Source: an uncultured Collinsella sp. (GTDB lineage Bacteria; Actinomycetota; Coriobacteriia; Coriobacteriales; Coriobacteriaceae). Taken from it: a stretch of 6,623 nucleotides of DNA. Both the position numbers and the translations under genes were made by a program. Positions 1-5,407 of this stretch are shown here, piece by piece; the first letter of the stretch is position 1, and every line of letters begins with the position of its first letter. Below the pieces are notes generated by a model. It saw only the letters and a program-made list of their open reading frames with translations. It made no database searches and was not told the origin of the DNA. The stretch is from positions 1 through 6,623 of the forward strand of contig URPJ01000030.1 in NCBI GenBank assembly GCA_900549745.1. Reading direction: 5' to 3'.

Positions 1-150
1 TTCGTTAAACGGGCGCTAGGGCGTCACCCTTACACCAACATTTTCGACGCGATCCCTTACCAGCAAGAGTCCCTACCAATAGAAAGCGGCTTAAAGGGCC
101 GAAATCGTATGAATGGCATTGCGACTTCCAAATGGGTGACTGCTGCTTGA
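1..150 (+). CDS. C-terminal end of an unidentified protein, cut by the window edge
   Basis: Reading frame 1 is open from the first base to a TGA at 148-150, giving the last 49 residues of a protein whose start lies outside the window. The visible part is polar and basic, with RHPYTNIFDAIPYQQ near its start and a Gly/Arg-rich stretch (GLKGRNRMNGIA) before a terminal SKWVTAA. I see no membrane segment and recognise no family. The gene converges on the small minus-strand unit whose terminator begins 16 bases beyond this stop. That hairpin has no T-tract on the plus strand, so it is not clearly a terminator for this gene. The frame could be open by chance, because 49 codons is short, but the codon mix is ordinary. 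Confidence 0.45.
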   Translation, partial: FVKRALGRHPYTNIFDAIPYQQESLPIESGLKGRNRMNGIATSKWVTAA

Positions 151-185
151 AAAGCTATAGAAATAGGGGCCGATTTAACGGCCCC
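150..185 (-). terminator. Rho-independent terminator of the secreted-protein/mini-membrane-protein unit
   Basis: A perfect 7-bp GC-only stem, GGGGCCG (166-172) with CGGCCCC (179-185), closes a 6-base loop. Read on the minus strand it is followed by TATTTCTATAGCTTTT, a U-rich though interrupted tail. It lies 34 bases past the stop of the 34-residue ORF and is the natural end of that minus-strand transcript. Confidence 0.75.
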
Positions 186-219
186 AAGCATCGCATAAAT
201 GGCATATACGTTTTATCAA

Positions 220-324
220 CTATTTCTTGTTTTTAACCCATTTGCAGATACGCCAAATAAACACTCCGATGAGAATCCAAACGAGAGCGATCATAATGTC
301 TGAGCGTGCAGGAATTGGGATCAT
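220..324 (-). CDS. Small single-pass membrane protein, 34 aa, function unknown
   Basis: The ORF runs from an ATG (322-324) to a TAG (220-222) and encodes 34 residues starting MIPIPARSDIM. One hydrophobic helix of about residues 10-27 (IMIALVWILIGVFIW) contains Trp residues near its ends and is followed by a basic tail, RICKWVKNKK. This suggests a short N-terminus outside and a positively charged C-terminus in the cytoplasm. A strong Shine-Dalgarno GAGGAAG (plus-strand 329-335) sits 4 bases upstream. The start lies 24 bases past the stop of the secreted protein and a terminator follows, so the two probably share one transcript. The layout (short helix, lysine-rich tail) resembles small hydrophobic toxins, holin-like peptides and accessory membrane peptides, but I cannot assign a family. 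Coding is supported by the ribosome site, spacing and sensible topology, not by known homology. Confidence 0.6.
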   Translation of the reverse strand: MIPIPARSDIMIALVWILIGVFIWRICKWVKNKK

Positions 325-328
325 TGAA

Positions 329-335
329 CTTCCTC
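329..335 (-). promoter_or_regulatory. Shine-Dalgarno site of the 34-aa membrane ORF
   Basis: GAGGAAG on the minus strand, 4 bases before the ATG at 322-324. It is the main reason to accept this very short ORF as translated. Confidence 0.6.
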
Positions 336-348
336 AATTGATGTGAGT

Positions 349-864
349 CTAGTTTGCATAGGTGTGGAGCGTGCTGCCTTCCATGGTCGCTTGCAACACG
401 GCGATACCGGACGTCATCCCCATCGATTCATAGTTGAGTCGATATGTCGCCTGTTTCGAGTTCCATATAAAGGACTCGTTAGTTACCGTACAGCCGATAG
501 TCGTATAGTTTTGTCCCCAAGCGCTGGTAATGAGCGAGTTCGCTATCTTGATCTTGAATTCGCGATAAATAAAAGGACTGTTGTAATAGATAGTCCAAGT
601 TCCAGATGCGTTGTTGTAGTAACTGTCCCATATCAGGCTGGGCTCATTGGTTTTTTTAATTCCTATTACTGCAACGGTCCCATCCTTAAGCTTGATTTGA
701 TGAGACTGCTCGGGACCTTTCGTTAAATCAAAATCTTGGGTTGCGCCAGAAATTGCGACAGCATCGCTTTCTGCAGCATAAGCAGTCGAAGGGCTAAACG
801 AGAAACATATCGGTAATATCAAAAGTATCGAGAGGAAAAACGAAGCTTTGAGTGTGCGTAACAC
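349..864 (-). CDS. Secreted DUF5626-like protein
   Basis: The chosen start is the GTG at 862-864, because GGAGGTG (plus-strand 871-877) lies 6 bases before it. The ATG at 877-879 overlaps that Shine-Dalgarno and has none of its own. The product is 171 residues. Residues 1-30 form a classical signal peptide: MLRTLK n-region, a hydrophobic core at about 8-24, and an AYA-A cleavage site near residue 30, so the protein is exported. Cys20 lies in the hydrophobic core and is not in a good lipobox. The mature part is predicted beta-rich. Its pattern of FDLTKG (45-50), GTWTIYY (88-94), KIKIANSLITSAW (104-116) and NSKQATYRL (135-143) matches my memory of the DUF5626 family of small secreted proteins, whose role is unknown. 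The gene is AT-rich compared with the neighbouring biosynthetic genes, which suggests acquisition. The 34-aa membrane ORF follows after 24 bases. Confidence 0.8.
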   Translation of the reverse strand: MLRTLKASFFLSILLILPICFSFSPSTAYAAESDAVAISGATQDFDLTKGPEQSHQIKLKDGTVAVIGIKKTNEPSLIWDSYYNNASGTWTIYYNSPFIYREFKIKIANSLITSAWGQNYTTIGCTVTNESFIWNSKQATYRLNYESMGMTSGIAVLQATMEGSTLHTYAN

Positions 865-870
865 TTTGAC

Positions 871-877
871 CACCTCC
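871..877 (-). promoter_or_regulatory. Shine-Dalgarno that sets a GTG start for the secreted protein
   Basis: GGAGGTG on the minus strand, 6 bases before the GTG at 862-864. It overlaps the upstream in-frame ATG (877-879), which makes that ATG an unlikely start and removes 5 residues from the longest possible reading. Confidence 0.75.
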
Positions 878-902
878 ATACTGCGATGCCTAGTTAAATA
901 GT

Positions 903-930
903 AGCATAGATAAACAGTTTATTATGTAAC
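903..930 (-). promoter_or_regulatory. Candidate promoter with operator-like palindrome for the secreted-protein unit
   Basis: On the minus strand, GTTACA (925-930) and TATGCT (903-908) are separated by 16 bases and each matches 4 of 6 consensus positions. The spacer contains ATAAACAGTTTAT (910-922), a perfect 13-bp palindrome around a central base. Transcription would start about 20 bases before the Shine-Dalgarno. The hexamers are weak, so the promoter is tentative. The palindrome is seen directly. Confidence 0.3.
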
Positions 931-1121
931 TTAAAAAGCCCCTATCTGCCCGGCGCCCCTTCAAAGCGTAGGTTCCTGTAGACATCCTCAGCAAGGTAAA
1001 CGCAGGGATGGTTGGGGTGTTCCCCTCAAAATTATTCCGCAGCGCGAAGGCCTCTCGTCCGTGGCTCCGTTGGAGCACAAGATTAAATCAGCGAATGCGA
1101 TTATCCTTTCGAGGCTGCGCA
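931..1121. other. Gene-poor spacer between the accessory unit and the palindromic repeat
   Basis: I see no convincing gene on either strand. The longest frame, 62 codons on the minus strand, has no credible ribosome site and crosses the repeat remnant. The stretch contains a decayed copy of the downstream repeat (1012-1042, listed separately) and a small hairpin at 1061-1078 in which GTG-GCTCC pairs with GGAGCAC around a single bulged G. It also marks the change from AT-rich to GC-rich sequence. Confidence 0.5.
1012..1042 (+). repeat. Decayed partial copy of the 1122-1238 palindromic element
   Basis: This segment aligns with 1129-1157 of the intact element: TTGGGG, then TTCCCCT, then AAAA, then TCCGCAG occur in the same order with two small indels and a few substitutions. 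A GCGCGAAG follows at 1042-1049, comparable to the loop region of the intact copy (1174-1181). No matching right arm is present. It looks like a degenerate or internally deleted relative of the repeat. Confidence 0.5.
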
Positions 1122-1238
1122 GGCCCCCTTGGGGCTTCCCCTGAAAACAATCCGCAGATCGAATTGCCCCGTCGCGCGAAGCGCACGACGGGGCAATTCA
1201 TGATCGAGGACGTTTTCAGGGGAAGCCCCAAGGGGGCC
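1122..1238. repeat. Large nested palindrome downstream of thrB (MITE/REP-like)
   Basis: The outer arms are 27 bases each (1122-1148 and 1212-1238) and are exact reverse complements. They carry GGCCCCC, TTGGGG, CTTCCCC and TGAAAAC in order. Inside is a second perfect 14-bp inverted repeat, GAATTGCCCCGTCG (1161-1174) with CGACGGGGCAATTC (1186-1199), around an 11-base loop that can pair further (CGC-GAA-GCG). The two inter-arm spacers are 12 bases each. The element encodes nothing recognisable and shows no obvious target-site duplication. It starts 24 bases beyond the thrB stop. It could form a very stable RNA hairpin at the 3' end of the thrB message and may act as an end or stability element, but no U-tract directly follows either stem, so it is not a classical terminator. 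Confidence 0.85.
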
Positions 1239-1261
1239 GGTGAGAGCAATGAGGCAGGGCG

Positions 1262-2143
1262 CTACAGGTACTCGATTTGAGCGCCATCGGTGTCGCACGT
1301 CAGAATATGCGTGTCACACTTGGGGAACTGTTCACGCAGCTTGACCTGTAGGAACTTTGCCACGATGGTGTCGTCAGTCACGGCCATGAGGGTCGAGCCG
1401 GAGCCACTGATCCAGATGGTCTTGGCGCCTCCGTTAAGGCAGGTGTCGCGCACAGCGTTGTAGTCGGGGATGAGGCGGCGACGATAGGGCTCCTGAATGC
1501 GGTCGTCATTAGCGGCGGCAATCAGGTCCAGATCGCCGGTCTCCAGGCCGCGCGTCATACCGGCGATGCGGCCCATCTGCCACACGGCGGTGGAGAGCGG
1601 AATCTCCTGCGGCACTACCTTGCGTGCCTCGCTCGTGTGTACCTCGTAGGGCGGAATCACGGTAATAAAACGCAGGCGATCGCTCACCTCGTAGCGCAGG
1701 CACTGGGGGAGCGAATCGGTCGGCGTAAAGGAGCAGACGGCGCCGCCCAGGATGGCGGGGGCGACGTTATCGGGATGGCCCTCGACCTCGGTGGCAATGC
1801 GGACGAGCTCGGCGCGGTCGACGGTGTGGCCCGTCAGCGCGGCGGCCGCCATGATGCCAGCGACGACGCAGGTGGAGCTGGAACCCAGGCCGCGGGCGAC
1901 GGGCACGTCGGTCTGAATGTCGATAGCGACGGGGAAGGCCGGCTCGCCCCATGCGGCCAGTGCATCGACAAAGCTCACATAGACCAGGTTATTCTCGTTT
2001 TGGAACTCCTCGGGGCAGCCCGTGATGGTGAGCTTGTCGGCGCGCTCGAAGGTGAAGTGCGAGTAGAGGCTGACGGCCATGCCGAGGGTGTCGTAGCCGA
2101 TGCCCAAGTTGGCGCTTGTTGCTGGGACGGTGATTTTGATCAT
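1262..2143 (-). CDS. thrB: Homoserine kinase
   Basis: ThrB phosphorylates L-homoserine with ATP to O-phospho-L-homoserine, the substrate of ThrC, in the cytoplasm. The 293-residue product has the GHMP-kinase layout: the N-terminal PATSANLGIGYD (7-18) with the family's PxxANLGxGFD pattern, the phosphate-binding loop PVARGLGSSS (81-90), EGHPDN (121-126) with the glutamate and neighbourhood expected at the Mg/ATP site, and the C-terminal glycine motif SGSGSTL (246-252). Length is normal for the family (about 290-310). The ATG at 2141-2143 is preceded after 6 bases by AGGAGG (2150-2155), so the start is firm. The gene lies 204 bases downstream of thrC on the same strand, but a terminator and a palindromic repeat lie between them, and a second palindrome follows the stop. 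No key residue appears to be missing. Confidence 0.95.
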   Translation of the reverse strand: MIKITVPATSANLGIGYDTLGMAVSLYSHFTFERADKLTITGCPEEFQNENNLVYVSFVDALAAWGEPAFPVAIDIQTDVPVARGLGSSSTCVVAGIMAAAALTGHTVDRAELVRIATEVEGHPDNVAPAILGGAVCSFTPTDSLPQCLRYEVSDRLRFITVIPPYEVHTSEARKVVPQEIPLSTAVWQMGRIAGMTRGLETGDLDLIAAANDDRIQEPYRRRLIPDYNAVRDTCLNGGAKTIWISGSGSTLMAVTDDTIVAKFLQVKLREQFPKCDTHILTCDTDGAQIEYL

Positions 2144-2149
2144 GTGAGT

Positions 2150-2155
2150 CCTCCT
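2150..2155 (-). promoter_or_regulatory. thrB Shine-Dalgarno abutting the palindromic repeat
   Basis: AGGAGG on the minus strand lies 6 bases before the thrB ATG. In the transcript it begins one base after the 3' end of the outer palindrome arm (2157). The hairpin would therefore sit directly against the ribosome-binding site without covering it. Confidence 0.8.
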
Positions 2156-2156
2156 G

Positions 2157-2268
2157 GCGTGCCTGGCTGTTTAGTTCGCTGCTCGGACAGTCCTGCGCAA
2201 GACGGAAAGCACATTAAGTGCTTTCCTTTGCGTGCGGAACTCGCGACGAACTAAACAGCCAGGCACGC
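2157..2268. repeat. Second large nested palindrome, upstream of thrB
   Basis: Outer arms of 22 bases (2157-2178 and 2247-2268) are exact reverse complements, containing GCGTGCCTGGC and TGTTTAGTTCG. An inner hairpin pairs GGAAAGCAC (2204-2212) with GTGCTTTCC (2218-2226) around ATTAA and extends through CGCAA (2196-2200) with TTGCG (2228-2232). It has the same architecture as the 1122-1238 element (a long outer stem with a shorter inner stem, 112 bp overall) but no sequence similarity to it that I can see. No gene and no target-site duplication are visible. It occupies most of the thrC-thrB gap. Confidence 0.85.
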
Positions 2269-2304
2269 TATGCACGTTCGTCATCATCCCAGTGGATATC
2301 TGAT

Positions 2305-2337
2305 AAAAGAAGGTGCGCCGGCTTTCGCCGGCGCCTT
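2305..2337 (-). terminator. Strong rho-independent terminator behind thrC
   Basis: On the minus strand AAGG-CGCCGGC, a GAAA tetraloop and GCCGGCG-CCTT form an 11-bp stem with a 2-base bulge, followed by CTTTTA. It begins 10 bases past the thrC stop. The GNRA-type loop, GC-rich stem and T-run make this the most typical terminator in the window. It separates thrC from thrB. Confidence 0.85.
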
Positions 2338-2347
2338 ATAAGGGGTT

Positions 2348-3865
2348 TTAGTTGGTAGTCATCTTTTTTGCTGCAGACTCGACGTAGTTGGCCATGTCGG
2401 CTACGTCGCAGACGTCTTCGAAGCGGACGGGCTTGGATTCGAGTTCGGCGAGCTGGGTCGGGGCGACCGTGTTGGTGGCCTGCTCGAGTACACGCATAGC
2501 CTCAAAATCATCTTCGGGAACGTCGAGGCCCAGGGCGTCGCAGCAGGCGCGCGGGAACTTGTAGGGGCTTGCGGTCGAAAGCAGCACGCGGGCCTTGGCA
2601 CCCTCGGCGGGAGCGACCTGCTCAAAGACGTGATAGCCGCAAGCAGTATGCGGATCGATCACGTAGCCGTTCGCGTCCCAACAGCTCTTGATGGCAGCGC
2701 GGACCTCGTCCTCGCTGGCCCAGCCGCAACCAAAGACGCTCTGGATCTTGGCCAGCAGCTCGGCGGGTACCTCGTAGCGACCGGTCTGTGCCAACTGCTC
2801 CATAAGGCCGGCAACGAGTTCGCAGTCGCCATCGGACAGGAAGTACAGCATGCGCTCCAGGTTAGAGCTGATGAGGATGTCCATCGACGGCGAGATGGTC
2901 GTGAAGAACGGGCGGTTACGGTCGTATACGCCGGTGGTCAGGAAGTCAACCAGCACGTTGTTCTTGTCGCTCGCGACGATGAGCTTGGCGACGGGCAGGC
3001 CCATGCGCTTGGCATAGTAGCCGGCCAGGATATCGCCAAAGTTGCCGGTCGGTACGCAGAACTCCACGGCGTCGCCGGCTTCGATGGCGCCGGCGCGCAG
3101 CAACTGCGCATAGGCGGCAAAGTAGTAGACGACCTGCGGTACCAGACGGCCGACATTGATGGAGTTGGCGCTCGAAAGCACCGTGCCGGCGGCCTCAAGA
3201 CGCTCAGCTAGCTCCTTATCGGCAAAGATGCGCTTGACGGCGCTCTGGGCGTCGTCAAAGTTGCCGCGGATGCCGCAGACGGCGACGTTGTCGCCCTCCT
3301 GCGTGGACATCTGCAGGTTCTGGACGCGGCTAACCTTGCCCTCGGGATAAAAGACGGTGATGCCCGTGCCCGGAGCGTCGGCAAAACCGGCGAGCGCAGC
3401 CTTGCCCGTGTCGCCCGACGTGGCGGTGACGATCATGATGCGCTCGGCGCCGCCGTCCTTGGCGGAAGTGCGGGCCATCAGACGGGGGAGCATCTGCAGG
3501 GCGACGTCCTTGAAGGCGCTTGTAGGGCCGCCAAAGAGTTCCATCACATAGGTCTGAGGGGCGTCAACACCCGGCGCAGCGTCGAGTTTGACGAGCGGCG
3601 TAACCTCTTCACTCGCGAACGTGCCGCGGTATGCCTCGTCGACACACGCCGAAATTTCTTCGGCCGTGTAATCATTCAGTAACATTCCCAACACATCTTG
3701 AGCGATTTCAAAGTACGATTTAGCTGCAAGCGAGCTGATATCGACCTGCTGGGTGCCGAGCTCGTCCGAGACAAACAAACCCCCGTCGGGAGCGATGCCA
3801 GTGCGGATTGCCACCTTACTTGAGCACGATAAAGTGCGTCCTCGTGTACTATGATAAGTTCCCAT
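2348..3865 (-). CDS. thrC: Threonine synthase
   Basis: ThrC is a PLP enzyme that converts O-phospho-L-homoserine and water to L-threonine and phosphate, the last step of threonine synthesis. With the chosen start the protein has 505 residues, typical of the long (fold-type II, E. coli/yeast-like) threonine synthases. It begins MGTYHSTRGRTLSCSS, the usual N-terminus. GGPTSAFKD contains the PLP-binding Lys at about residue 119. TSGDTGKAAL (149-158) and PTGNFGDI (272-279) are the expected cofactor and phosphate-binding motifs. The start is placed at the ATG at 3863-3865 because GAGGAG (3875-3880) lies 9 bases upstream and homologues begin here. An in-frame ATG 15 codons earlier (3908-3910) has no good ribosome site and falls inside a palindrome. 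The gene is divergent from lysC and followed by a strong terminator, so thrB may not simply be co-transcribed. Confidence 0.95.
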   Translation of the reverse strand: MGTYHSTRGRTLSCSSKVAIRTGIAPDGGLFVSDELGTQQVDISSLAAKSYFEIAQDVLGMLLNDYTAEEISACVDEAYRGTFASEEVTPLVKLDAAPGVDAPQTYVMELFGGPTSAFKDVALQMLPRLMARTSAKDGGAERIMIVTATSGDTGKAALAGFADAPGTGITVFYPEGKVSRVQNLQMSTQEGDNVAVCGIRGNFDDAQSAVKRIFADKELAERLEAAGTVLSSANSINVGRLVPQVVYYFAAYAQLLRAGAIEAGDAVEFCVPTGNFGDILAGYYAKRMGLPVAKLIVASDKNNVLVDFLTTGVYDRNRPFFTTISPSMDILISSNLERMLYFLSDGDCELVAGLMEQLAQTGRYEVPAELLAKIQSVFGCGWASEDEVRAAIKSCWDANGYVIDPHTACGYHVFEQVAPAEGAKARVLLSTASPYKFPRACCDALGLDVPEDDFEAMRVLEQATNTVAPTQLAELESKPVRFEDVCDVADMANYVESAAKKMTTN

Positions 3866-3968
3866 ATAACACTGCTCCTCGGATGCCTTGGTCCCAATCG
3901 GTGAAACCATGGTATCAGAGCACGCAAAATAGGTTCGCAGAGGCTTTTAGAAAGGTAACCTCCAGCCC
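3866..3968. promoter_or_regulatory. Shared divergent regulatory region of thrC and lysC
   Basis: This is the only space available for the promoters of both divergent genes. I find no hexamer pair good enough to call a promoter on either strand. Near its middle is TGAAACCATGGTATCA (3902-3917), a 16-bp palindrome with one mismatched pair, which is a candidate operator. The thrC Shine-Dalgarno is at 3875-3880. No T-box, leader peptide with repeated Thr/Lys codons, or lysine-riboswitch-sized leader fits here. Confidence 0.5.
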
Positions 3969-5357
3969 ATGATTAAGATTGCCAAGTTTGGCGGCTCGTC
4001 GGTCGCCGACGCCGAACACTTCAAGAAGATCAAGGCCATCGTCGATGCCGACCCTGCCCGCCGTTTTGTGGTGGTTTCTGCCTGCGGTCGCCGCTTTAAG
4101 GGCGACACCAAGGTGACCGACCTGCTCTACCTGGTTAACGCGCACGTTAAGTATCACGTGTCGTGCGAGGAGTTGCTCGAGGACATTGGCCAGCGCTATT
4201 TTGATATTGCTGACGAGCTGGAGCTTACCTACCCCATCCGCGAGGAGTTCGCGGCCTTTGCCGAGCGCGCCCGCTCGGGCGGTTACTCCACCGAGGAGCT
4301 CGTGAGCCGCGGTGAGTACTTCACCGCTCGCCTGATGGCCGAGTACCTGGGCCTGCCGTTCCTGGATGCCGCGACGGTCGTTGCGTTCCATCACGACGGT
4401 ACGCTCAGCATGAACCGCACCTCCGAGCTGGTGCAGGAGTACGGTCAGCAGGGCGGCTTTGTTATGCCCGGTTTCTACGGCGCGACGCGTGAGGGCCAGA
4501 TCAAGCTGCTCGATCGTGGCGGCGGCGATATCTCGGGCTCGATTTTGGCTAAGTGCCTGGGCGCCGACCTTTACGAGAACTGGACCGACGTCTCGGGTTT
4601 CTATTCTGCGGATCCGCGTATTGTTCCGGAGGCTCAGCCCATTGCGCGCGTTACCTACGAGGAGCTGCGCGAGCTTTCGTACATGGGCGCAAGCGTCCTG
4701 CACGAGGAAGCCGTGTTCCCCGTGCGCGAGGCAGGCATTCCGCTGGTCATCAAGAACACCAATGCGCCGCAGGACCCCGGCACCATCATTAGCGAGACGG
4801 CTGATGAAGGCGAGGCGGAGCCCATCATTACCGGCGTGACCGGCAAGCGCGGTTTTGTCGCCATCAACGTCGCCCGCGACCGCACCAAGCCCCGCGTCGG
4901 CTTTATGCGCCGTGCGCTTTCGGTGTTCGAGCGCTATGACGTTTCCGTCGAGCACATGCCCACCGGTGTCGACCGCTTTGGCGCCGTGGTGCAGGAGCGG
5001 GACGTTCACGATTCACTGTACTCGCTCGTGGGCGACATTCAGCAGGAGGTCGAGCCGCTCGAGATCGAGGTTGTCGAGGGTCTGGCACTTATCGCGACCG
5101 TCGGCCGTAACCTGCGCGGTCGTGCCGGCATCTCGGGCCACCTGTTTGGCATGCTTGGCCAGGCTGGCGTGAGCGTGCGTATGATTTCGCAGAGCTGCGA
5201 CGAGATCAATATCATCATCGGTGTGGAGGAGAAGGACTTTGATCTGGCGATTCAGACCATTTACCGCGCCTTCTCCGACGAGAACGGCATTGTGAAGGTC
5301 TCCGATCTGGAGGCTCCCGCGCCGGTCGATCCCGCTCTGGTCGCGCTCCACAAGTAG
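3969..5357 (+). CDS. lysC: Aspartate kinase, monofunctional
   Basis: The enzyme phosphorylates L-aspartate with ATP to L-4-aspartyl phosphate, the first committed step toward lysine, threonine, methionine and diaminopimelate, and is usually feedback-inhibited by end products. The 462-residue protein carries KFGGSSVAD (6-14, ATP/phosphate loop), VSACGRR (36-42), SRGEYFTARL (113-122), GFYGAT (168-173), RGGGDISGSILA (183-194) and WTDVSGFYSADPR (205-217). The C-terminal third (from about 305) is a pair of ACT domains with TVGRNLRGRAGISG (377-390) and SVRMISQSCDEINI (402-415), the usual effector-binding part. Length and the region between 40 and 110 place it with the AKIII/YclM-like enzymes, with no homoserine dehydrogenase fused to it. 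The ATG is certain from homology, but the nearest Shine-Dalgarno, GAAAGG (3950-3955), lies 13 bases away, which is longer than usual. It is divergent from thrC and upstream of asd. Confidence 0.95.
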   Translation: MIKIAKFGGSSVADAEHFKKIKAIVDADPARRFVVVSACGRRFKGDTKVTDLLYLVNAHVKYHVSCEELLEDIGQRYFDIADELELTYPIREEFAAFAERARSGGYSTEELVSRGEYFTARLMAEYLGLPFLDAATVVAFHHDGTLSMNRTSELVQEYGQQGGFVMPGFYGATREGQIKLLDRGGGDISGSILAKCLGADLYENWTDVSGFYSADPRIVPEAQPIARVTYEELRELSYMGASVLHEEAVFPVREAGIPLVIKNTNAPQDPGTIISETADEGEAEPIITGVTGKRGFVAINVARDRTKPRVGFMRRALSVFERYDVSVEHMPTGVDRFGAVVQERDVHDSLYSLVGDIQQEVEPLEIEVVEGLALIATVGRNLRGRAGISGHLFGMLGQAGVSVRMISQSCDEINIIIGVEEKDFDLAIQTIYRAFSDENGIVKVSDLEAPAPVDPALVALHK

Positions 5358-5365
5358 CTGCTATC

Positions 5366-5401
5366 CCAGTAGATTTTTGGACTTGCCTCAAAAATCTATG
5401 G
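5366..5401. repeat. Perfect 10-bp inverted repeat after lysC
   Basis: TAGATTTTTG (5370-5379) pairs with CAAAAATCTA (5389-5398) around the 9-base loop GACTTGCCT. CCA (5366-5368) and TGG (5399-5401) extend the stem past a bulged G. There is no T-tract after it on the plus strand, and a separate GC-rich terminator follows. It may be a dispersed palindromic repeat, a protein-binding site or a 3'-end stability hairpin. Confidence 0.65.
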
Positions 5402-5407
5402 CGGGGC

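Noticed and set aside
343..726. 127-codon plus-strand frame
   Set aside because: It is antisense to the secreted protein, which has a signal peptide and a proper ribosome site. This frame has neither.
932..960. Possible minus-strand terminator ending in GGGGCTTTTT
   Set aside because: The T-run is good, but no upstream complementary arm forms a stem, and no gene upstream on that strand needs it.
890..1078. 62-codon minus-strand frame in the spacer
   Set aside because: No ribosome site or recognisable composition, and it runs across the repeat remnant.
1122..1238. CRISPR array or tRNA/rRNA gene in the repeat region
   Set aside because: There are no regularly spaced direct repeats and no cloverleaf. 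The symmetry is purely inverted.
1008..1298. Frames of 65-90 codons on both strands through the nested palindrome
   Set aside because: They are open only because the palindrome lacks stops. They translate the arms twice and overlap the end of thrB.
1637..2254. 205-codon plus-strand frame opposite thrB
   Set aside because: An antisense shadow produced by GC-rich third positions. thrB is certain from its motifs.
3866..3910. Longer thrC N-terminus from the ATG at 3908-3910
   Set aside because: The extra 15 residues are absent from the usual family N-terminus, and the later ATG has the good ribosome site.
4683..4912. Internal start giving a separate aspartate kinase beta subunit
   Set aside because: Known for some lysC genes, but the internal Met codons here (residues 239 and 313) have no well-spaced ribosome site.
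3915..5009. 364-codon minus-strand frame opposite lysC
   Set aside because: The length comes from codon bias in the opposite strand. It has no domain, no ribosome site, and lysC is unambiguous.
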